Shown here one piece after another: positions 5,910-11,450 of a stretch of 11,450 bases of DNA. The translations under genes and the position numbers were made by a program. The stretch's first letter is position 1. Each line of letters starts with the position of its first letter. A model generated the notes under the pieces. It had not been told where the DNA came from. It ran no database searches and saw only the letters and a list, made by a program, of their open reading frames with translations. Source of the DNA: an uncultured Oscillospiraceae bacterium (lineage in GTDB: Bacteria; Bacillota; Clostridia; UBA1212; UBA1255); contig CABQCN010000010.1 in assembly GCA_902462635.1 (NCBI GenBank), forward strand, positions 1 to 11,450, in the 5' to 3' direction.

Positions 5910-7637
5910 ATGAACGAGGAAAGTACATGTTTGAATAAAGTGCCGTACGGCATCCGGAGTGACGCGATTTTAAAAGATACGGAAGCAGATCGCCGGGTAC
6001 GGCGGTTTTTGACGCCGCGGCGCGTAGTCTGGAAGACCGAAACGGACAAAGCGGAGGTGACGGGCGAGGAAACGCTTTTGAAGCCGCATGCCAAGCAGAT
6101 CCATTTTAACGTGCCGGAGCAGTGCAAGCTGGAAGGCAAGGGGAAAAGTGCCGGCATTTTATTGGACTTCGGCGTGGAATTTCACGGATATGTCAAATTA
6201 TATATCCATTCCGTACGTCCGCAGCGTGTTCATCTCAGGATCCGGTTCGGAGAATCCGTCTCGGAAGCCATGTCGGATCTCGGCGGCGAGAAAAATGCGA
6301 CAAACGACCATATCAACCGGGATCAGGTGATCGATGTGGGCTTTCTCAGTATGCCCGAAATCGGGCCGAGCGGATTCCGTTTTGTAAGGATCGATCTGGT
6401 GGAACCCGACGCTATGGTTACGCTTCAGGCGGTACAGGGAATTTTCGTATACAGGGAACTTGAATATAAAGGGTCGTTCGAATGCGACGACGAGTTCGTC
6501 AACCGGATCTGGAACACGGCTGCTTACACGGTGCATCTGAATATGCAGGAATACGTATGGGACGGCATTAAACGGGACCGGTTGGTTTGGATCGGGGACA
6601 TTCATCCTGAAACGTCCACGATACAGGCCGTCTTTGGATATGACGAGAGCGTGGAACGGAGTCTGGATCTGGCCCGGGACGAAACGCCGGTACCCGGTAT
6701 GATGTGCGGGATGTCTTCTTATTCCCTCTGGTGGATCATGGTGCAATACGGCTGGTACATGCAGAACGGAAATCGCAAGTTTCTGGAAGAACAGAAAGAG
6801 TACCTCGTACAATTGCTGCGGTATTTCGCGGGATGTATGAAAGAAGACGGTTCGGAGGATCTTCCGGAGAACCGTTTCGTGGATTGGCCGACAGCCGACA
6901 AGCCCGAAGTGATCCATGCGGGACTGCAGGGAATTTTACGCATGGCGTTCCAGGCGGGAGAATTCCTGTGCAGAGAACTCGGAGACAGCGATACGGAGGA
7001 ACTCTGTAAGAATGCCGCCGATCGGCTGGCACAGCACGTTCCGAACCATTTTGCCAACAAACAGGCGGCGGCGCTGCTGGCGCTTTCCGGTCTGGCGGAT
7101 CCTGTGAAAATGACGAACGACGTCATCAAAAGGGGCGGCGCGCGCGGATTCTCCACGTTTATGGGATATTATATGCTTTGCGCTATGGGAGAGGCCGGAG
7201 ATTTGGAAGCCGCGCTGCAGATCATCCGGGAATATTGGGGCGCCATGCTGAAACGCGGCGCGACGACTTTCTGGGAAGACTTCAATATGGCATGGCTGGA
7301 AGGTTCCGGGCGGATCGACGAGATCGTTCCGGAAGATATGAAAGATCTCCATGGCGATTACGGCGCGTACTGTTATAAAGGGCTGCGGCATAGCTTATGT
7401 CACGGATGGGCTTCCGGTCCGGCGGCATTCCTTTCGGAGTACGTGCTGGGAATCAAACCGGCGGCGCCCGGCTGCAGGGAAATAACGGTTCGCCCGAACC
7501 TGGGGGATCTCGAATGGGTGAAAGGCACGTATCCGACGCCATACGGGATTATCCGTGTGGAACACCGCAGGAAAGAAGATGGCACGATTGATTCAAAAAT
7601 AGAACTGCCGGAAGGAGTCACCATTGCAAACGGATAA
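5910..7637 (+). CDS. GH78 alpha-L-rhamnosidase-like protein, cytoplasmic
   Basis: A 575-residue protein without signal peptide or membrane segment. It has an N-terminal beta-sandwich part (about 70-190, with FGVEFHGYVKLYI), a helical catalytic barrel (about 195-510) and a short C-terminal beta domain (VRPNLGDLEWVKG). GH78 enzymes release terminal alpha-L-rhamnose by inversion. The family's general-acid motif (normally D-x3-R-E-x3-W-x2-D) appears as DGIKRDRLVWIGD at 218-230, with Asp223 where the Glu is expected. Trp227 and Asp230 are kept. The base is probably Glu456 in GATTFWEDF. This variant motif is common in Clostridia and Bacteroidota homologues, whose real substrates are mostly untested. 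Start ATG 5910 has GGAGG at nine bases. The 3' end overlaps the next gene by 14 bases. Confidence is high for the fold and lower for rhamnose specificity. Confidence 0.87.
   Translation: MNEESTCLNKVPYGIRSDAILKDTEADRRVRRFLTPRRVVWKTETDKAEVTGEETLLKPHAKQIHFNVPEQCKLEGKGKSAGILLDFGVEFHGYVKLYIHSVRPQRVHLRIRFGESVSEAMSDLGGEKNATNDHINRDQVIDVGFLSMPEIGPSGFRFVRIDLVEPDAMVTLQAVQGIFVYRELEYKGSFECDDEFVNRIWNTAAYTVHLNMQEYVWDGIKRDRLVWIGDIHPETSTIQAVFGYDESVERSLDLARDETPVPGMMCGMSSYSLWWIMVQYGWYMQNGNRKFLEEQKEYLVQLLRYFAGCMKEDGSEDLPENRFVDWPTADKPEVIHAGLQGILRMAFQAGEFLCRELGDSDTEELCKNAADRLAQHVPNHFANKQAAALLALSGLADPVKMTNDVIKRGGARGFSTFMGYYMLCAMGEAGDLEAALQIIREYWGAMLKRGATTFWEDFNMAWLEGSGRIDEIVPEDMKDLHGDYGAYCYKGLRHSLCHGWASGPAAFLSEYVLGIKPAAPGCREITVRPNLGDLEWVKGTYPTPYGIIRVEHRRKEDGTIDSKIELPEGVTIANG
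7611..7626 (+). promoter_or_regulatory. Ribosome binding site deciding the TTG start of the VanZ-like gene
   Basis: AAGGAG at 7612-7617 lies six bases before TTG 7624-7626, inside the 3' end of the rhamnosidase-like gene. No ATG or GTG is better placed, so TTG is the likely start and translation is probably coupled. Confidence 0.7.
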
Positions 7638-8139
7638 GGCGGCGCGCAGGGACAAAATCAAATATTACCTGCCACGCGTGCTGTGCGCGCTGCTCACGGC
7701 GGCATACCTTTGTTTTATATTCGGCAATTCTCTGGACACCGCAGAGAAATCTTCCCAAAAAAGCGGCACGGTGACGAAACTGATCCAGACGGTCGTGGAC
7801 GTTGTGTCTCCGGGAAGCACGGTGCAGGAAGGCGTGATTCGCAAAATCGGACATTTTGCGGAATTCGCCGTTCTTGGCTTCCTTTTGATGCTGTGCGTGC
7901 GGATCTATACAAAAAAATACCTTCAGAACATCTTTATTCCATTGTTCGGTTCTTTAGCCGCCGGCGTAACCGACGAGATGATACAGCTTACGAGCAGCGG
8001 CAGGTCTTCCGAAGTCCGCGACGTCGTAATTGATTTTTCAGGAGCGGTATTGGGAATAATAATATGCATATTGTGCGTCATATTATATAACCGTGTATCT
8101 TATAATAAAAAGCGCGGTAGGCGCGGAAGCGGAGCGTGA
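7624..8139 (+). CDS. VanZ-family membrane protein
   Basis: A 171-residue protein with a hydrophobic segment near 17-34 and three more at about 78-98, 102-116 and 138-156. VanZ-like conserved blocks are present: KIGHFAEFAVLG (Lys74, His77, Glu80), then TDEMIQL (Asp117, Glu118, Gln121), SGRSSEVRDVVIDFSG (Arg127, Asp133, Asp137) and GAVLG. VanZ itself gives low-level teicoplanin resistance. Most chromosomal relatives have no proven role, so no antibiotic resistance is claimed. The gene starts at TTG inside the end of the rhamnosidase-like gene and is followed after six bases by the transporter gene, so it is part of the same operon. Confidence 0.88.
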   Translation: MQTDKAARRDKIKYYLPRVLCALLTAAYLCFIFGNSLDTAEKSSQKSGTVTKLIQTVVDVVSPGSTVQEGVIRKIGHFAEFAVLGFLLMLCVRIYTKKYLQNIFIPLFGSLAAGVTDEMIQLTSSGRSSEVRDVVIDFSGAVLGIIICILCVILYNRVSYNKKRGRRGSGA

Positions 8140-8145
8140 AGGACA

Positions 8146-9447
8146 ATGTGCGATCAGGAACGGCAGCCGGGGGAAGAAACCCGGGAAGAAAAGAGTCAAA
8201 AAGAAACGGCCGCGGCAGAAAACGGCAGAAAGAACGAGGCTTCCCAAAAGCGAACGGGGTTTAAAATGCCGCGGCTTCAGTTTACCCCGACGAAGATCTA
8301 TTTGTACATTCTCGTCGTACTTGTGACGATCAAAATCATATTCGATATTCAGGGATTTGGGGATTTTATTTCAAAAACCGCGGCATTCGTCACGTCCATT
8401 GTGAGCTATCTCATTATTGGGCTGATCATCGCGTACATTTTAAATGCGTATATGATGGTCTGGGAGAACCGTGTTTTCAAAAAGATCAAGAAAAAAAAGC
8501 TGAAACGCACGCTCAGTATTATTATCGCGTATTTTACGCTGCTTCTGATCGTGGCGCTTTTTCTGTTTGCATTGATCCCGACTTTGACCGACACGGCGAA
8601 ATCTTTTGCGGATAACCTGCCGAAAGCGTTTTCCAAAATAACGGAATTTTACGATGATATCATAGAAAAAGGCCGCTTCGACCTTTCGGAGGAAGTCAAG
8701 AACACGATCCAGGATAATATCCAGCGGGTGCAGGAAACGGTGATGGGATGGTTCAACGCAGAGAATATTACCAATTTTGCCACCAAATTCTTCACCGCTA
8801 CGGTCAGCAGCGTATTTAACGTCATCATGGGATTAATGGTATCGGTGTATATGCTGATTGAAAAAGATAAAGCGATCCGCATGCTGAAACGCGTCAACTA
8901 CGCGATGCTTTCCAAAAAGCACGCCGATACGATCCAGTGGGGCGCCTCGCAGAGCAATCGGATTTTCAAACAGTATTTTGCCGGAAAATTGCTGCAGGCG
9001 TGCATCATGCTTGTGCTGTCTTATATCCTGTTCCTGATCGCGGGTCTGCGCTATGCCATCCTGCTTGCCGTTATCATGGCGTTCCTGAATATGATTCCGT
9101 ATATCGGACCGTGGCTCGGCGGCGCGCTCGTGATCTTTATCACGCTGCCGCAGGGAATGTTCAGCTGCCTGGCGGCGCTTGTATGCATACTGGCGGTGCA
9201 GGCGGTGGACAATTGGTTCGTAACGCCGAAAATCGTCGGGGGACGCATGGGCGTGAGTCCGCTTTTGGTACTCGCCGGATTGTGCATCTGCGGCGGTCTG
9301 TTCGGCGTGCCGGGCATGATCATGGGAGATGTCATGGCGGCAATTTTTAAAACGTTATTTTACGACCGTTATGTCGAGAACCGACTGAAAAATAAAGTAA
9401 AAAACGGATTTTTACCAAAGGAGTTTGATGATGAGAATGAAAGTTAG
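8146..9447 (+). CDS. AI-2E family transporter (PF01594 type)
   Basis: A 433-residue polytopic protein. Residues 1-40 are a hydrophilic, glutamate/lysine-rich extension, then come two hydrophobic segments near 50-66 and 80-105, a third near 121-145, a long hydrophilic section (about 150-215), and a hydrophobic C-terminal half. Family hallmarks are FLNMIPYIGPWLGG, QAVDNWFVTPKIVGGRMGVSPLLVL and GGLFGVPGMIMG. Members export or exchange small molecules or ions; the quorum-signal function that gave the name holds for few of them. ATG 8146 has AAGGA only two bases upstream and GGAG eleven bases upstream, so the start is uncertain. ATG 8266 (Met41) would remove the charged extension. The 3' end overlaps the next gene by 17 bases. 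Confidence 0.92.
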   Translation: MCDQERQPGEETREEKSQKETAAAENGRKNEASQKRTGFKMPRLQFTPTKIYLYILVVLVTIKIIFDIQGFGDFISKTAAFVTSIVSYLIIGLIIAYILNAYMMVWENRVFKKIKKKKLKRTLSIIIAYFTLLLIVALFLFALIPTLTDTAKSFADNLPKAFSKITEFYDDIIEKGRFDLSEEVKNTIQDNIQRVQETVMGWFNAENITNFATKFFTATVSSVFNVIMGLMVSVYMLIEKDKAIRMLKRVNYAMLSKKHADTIQWGASQSNRIFKQYFAGKLLQACIMLVLSYILFLIAGLRYAILLAVIMAFLNMIPYIGPWLGGALVIFITLPQGMFSCLAALVCILAVQAVDNWFVTPKIVGGRMGVSPLLVLAGLCICGGLFGVPGMIMGDVMAAIFKTLFYDRYVENRLKNKVKNGFLPKEFDDENES

Positions 9448-11450
9448 GAAGCACGTAAAAATCACGCGGTCTGCTTTTTGTAAAATATCGGCGCTTTTCG
9501 TGAGCACGGTATTGCTGTTTTCCTGGTTCGTTTTACCGGCGTCTGCGGAAAATTCGGCGGTCAAACCAGAAACCTGGGCGGCGGTGGACGGCCTGGGAAG
9601 AACGGTGAACGAATATCAGGACGTGGGAGAACCGCGGGAAGGGAAATATGTCGGCATGTTTTACTGGACGTGGCATTACGAATTTGCCAAATCCACGAAA
9701 GCGCAGAATATTACCGAAATCATCGCCCAATATCCCGAGGCGAGAAACGATTACAACCACAAAGGCTGGGGGAAAAATACGGGCGGACAATATTTTTTCT
9801 GGGATAAACCGCTTTTCGATTATTATATCAATACGGATGAGTACGTAATCCGAAAGCATGCGGAGCTGCTGGCGGACGCAGGCGTCGACGTCATATTCTT
9901 TGACTGTACGAACGGTACTTATTTATGGCAGCCCGCCTATGAAACGGTATTCAAGGTATTTGCGGAAGCGCGCGAGCAGGGAGTCGATACGCCGCAGATC
10001 GCATTCATGATGAATTTCGGCGCCGGAGAGGATACGAAGAAGCAGCTTCAGTCCGTCTATACGGATCTGTACCGGGAAGGGAGATATCAGGATCTCTGGT
10101 TTTACTGGGAAGGGAAACCGCTCGTGCTCGCAGGCAGCGGCAGCATCCGCAACAGCGACGAGTACGGGAAGGAAATCCGGGAGTTCTTTACGTTCCGGTA
10201 TTGCAACCCCAGCTATTTTACGCAAGACGTCAAAATCGACGACGGGCAGTGGGGATGGTGCTCGGTATATCCGCAGACGAAATACGGCGTACGGGAAGAC
10301 GGATCTGTGGAGCAGATGACGGTGAACGTGGCGCAGAATGCGAGCGACAACAGCAACGGCGGTCCTGTAGCGATGAACGATTACCGCGGCGGCGTATACG
10401 GCCGCGGTTATGCGAAGGGCGACTATTCCTATTCTTATACATATAACGGGAAGAACGTGACGATCGACAAGGAGACGGAGGATGCGTTCCTTTACGGACT
10501 GAATTTCCAGCAGCAGTGGGATTACGCGCTGAAAGTCGATCCCGATTTTATTTTCATTACCGGCTGGAACGAATGGGTTGCGATCCGGCAGGAGAGCTGG
10601 GCCGGGACAAAGAACGGGTTTGCGGATCAGTATACGGATGAGTACAGCCGCGACATCGAACCGTCTGACGGCGTATTGAAAGACCATTTTTACTATCAGC
10701 TCGTAACCAACGTCCGGAAGTTCAAAGGCCTGCAGCTTCCGGATATCGCGGATGAAAACAGCGGCGTTTTCAAAACGATCGATATCCAAAGCGATTCCGA
10801 CCAATGGGCAGACGTCAGCCTGGTGTACGGCCACTACGAGAAGAGTACCTGGGAGAGAAACTCCGCCGGCTGGAGAGGCAGCGCAAAATTCAATTATGCC
10901 ACGATGCGAAACGATCTCGTAACGTTCAAAGTTGCGTATGATCAGGAGAACGTCTATTTTATGGCGGAAACGGCAGACGATATCACGGATCCTTCCGGCG
11001 CCGCCTGGATGCGGCTGCTGCTCGACACCGACGCTACGGGAAATTCCCCGAATTGGGAGGGATTTGAATATATCGTAAACCGCGTGTCCCCATCGGGGTC
11101 GGAAGCCGTTGTGGAACGTTCCGACGGCGGCTGGAATTTTACGGAAGCGGGGAAAGCCGCGTTTTCCGTGAAAGGAAACAGAATCCAGCTCTCGATTCCG
11201 CGTTCCGTTTTGGGACTGGAAGATCAGGACGGTAGAATCCCGGCGTTTCGTTTTAAGTGGGCGGATAACACGCTGGCGCCCGATACCGCGGAAGACAGCG
11301 GAAATATTCTCGATTTTTATAAATACGGCGACGTCGCGCCCGGCGGAAGATTTATGTTTTCGTTTCGCACGGAACTGGTTACGCCGCGCGACGCAACGCA
11401 GGAGGGCGGCCTCGCATGGTATCTTTGGCTTTGTATCGGCGCGGCGGGTG
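9431..11450 (+). CDS. Secreted GH71/99-like protein with CBM9-like domain (3' end cut)
   Basis: The frame stays open to the window edge and shows 673 residues. A signal peptide (basic MRMKVRKHVK, hydrophobic core, cleavage after ASA at about residue 39) directs export. Residues about 60-430 resemble GH71/99-like TIM-barrel proteins: VGMFYWTWHYEF, DYNHKGWG, VIRKHAELLADAGVDVIFFD (Asp158), DLWFYWEGKPLVL and ITGWNEW (Glu381). Which acids are catalytic is not established. Residues about 440-650 look like a CBM9/DOMON-like beta domain (VAYDQENVYFMAETAD, WMRLLLDTD, WEGFEYIVNR). The final visible residues, LAWYLWLCIGAAG, may begin a C-terminal membrane anchor. AAAGGAG (9417-9423) lies seven bases before ATG 9431; ATG 9428 and ATG 9437 are in the same frame and are alternatives. 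It overlaps the transporter gene by 17 bases. A role in extracellular glycan cleavage or binding is inferred. Confidence 0.8.
   Translation, partial: MRMKVRKHVKITRSAFCKISALFVSTVLLFSWFVLPASAENSAVKPETWAAVDGLGRTVNEYQDVGEPREGKYVGMFYWTWHYEFAKSTKAQNITEIIAQYPEARNDYNHKGWGKNTGGQYFFWDKPLFDYYINTDEYVIRKHAELLADAGVDVIFFDCTNGTYLWQPAYETVFKVFAEAREQGVDTPQIAFMMNFGAGEDTKKQLQSVYTDLYREGRYQDLWFYWEGKPLVLAGSGSIRNSDEYGKEIREFFTFRYCNPSYFTQDVKIDDGQWGWCSVYPQTKYGVREDGSVEQMTVNVAQNASDNSNGGPVAMNDYRGGVYGRGYAKGDYSYSYTYNGKNVTIDKETEDAFLYGLNFQQQWDYALKVDPDFIFITGWNEWVAIRQESWAGTKNGFADQYTDEYSRDIEPSDGVLKDHFYYQLVTNVRKFKGLQLPDIADENSGVFKTIDIQSDSDQWADVSLVYGHYEKSTWERNSAGWRGSAKFNYATMRNDLVTFKVAYDQENVYFMAETADDITDPSGAAWMRLLLDTDATGNSPNWEGFEYIVNRVSPSGSEAVVERSDGGWNFTEAGKAAFSVKGNRIQLSIPRSVLGLEDQDGRIPAFRFKWADNTLAPDTAEDSGNILDFYKYGDVAPGGRFMFSFRTELVTPRDATQEGGLAWYLWLCIGAAG

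Noticed and set aside
6198..6917. Minus-strand open frame of 239 codons opposite the GH78 gene
   Set aside because: Shadow frame without domain signatures; the plus strand is clearly coding.
7624..8139. Calling the VanZ-like protein a glycopeptide resistance gene
   Set aside because: There is no vanHAX or vanRS neighbourhood, and most VanZ-domain proteins are of unknown function.
9923..10834. Long open frame of 303 codons on the minus strand
   Set aside because: It lies wholly inside the plus-strand GH71/99-like gene, which has signal peptide, ribosome binding site and family motifs. The minus-strand translation shows no recognisable domain.
1..11450. CRISPR arrays, tRNA or rRNA genes, insertion sequences
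   Set aside because: No regularly spaced repeats, no tRNA or rRNA-like stretches, and no transposase motifs on either strand were found by reading.

Overview
The window reads as a chromosomal segment of a Gram-positive, anaerobic-type bacterium, most likely a gut-associated Clostridia (Bacillota) lineage. Ribosome binding sites are strong AGGAGG types. The genes (FabV/Ter-type enoyl reductase, TcdE-type holin, NlpC/P60-like endolysin, lipoprotein serpin, VanZ-like protein, AI-2E family permease) fit that group, and G+C is moderate. The taxonomic call is inference from gene families; there is no rRNA or tRNA marker here.

Layout. (1) 1-947, plus strand: the 3' part of a trans-2-enoyl-CoA/ACP reductase (FabV/Ter), closed by a perfect 11-bp stem terminator. 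(2) 992-2557, minus strand: a polytopic GT39-type glycosyltransferase, convergent with the reductase and driven by a recognisable promoter at 2624-2652. (3) 2558-2910: a divergent intergenic region with a 12-bp inverted repeat, a strong terminator-type hairpin and a structured leader. (4) 2911-4378, plus strand: a phage-type holin and an overlapping NlpC/P60-like endolysin with two C-terminal SH3-like repeats, without any other phage gene. (5) 4511-5779: a serpin lipoprotein with its own promoter and a strong terminator. (6) 5910 to the window edge: a tightly packed four-gene operon with its own promoter (TTGACG-17-TATACT): a GH78 alpha-L-rhamnosidase-like enzyme, a VanZ-family membrane protein, an AI-2E family transporter and a secreted GH71/99-like protein with a CBM9-like domain. 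The last gene is cut by the window end and has no stop codon in the window.

How the genes may work together. Region 6 looks like a glycan-related unit: a cytoplasmic rhamnosidase-like enzyme, two membrane proteins and an exported, probably membrane-anchored glycosidase-like protein, in a row with short gaps or overlaps. Regions 4 and 5 are both envelope-related. An isolated holin/endolysin pair is either a phage remnant or a domesticated lysis/secretion module, and the serpin is expected to shield surface proteins from proteases. The main points for follow-up are the orphan lysis pair and its leader, the serpin's predicted Asn-Ser reactive site, and the Asp at the general-acid position of the GH78 protein. 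I do not see a clearly new defence or mobile system.
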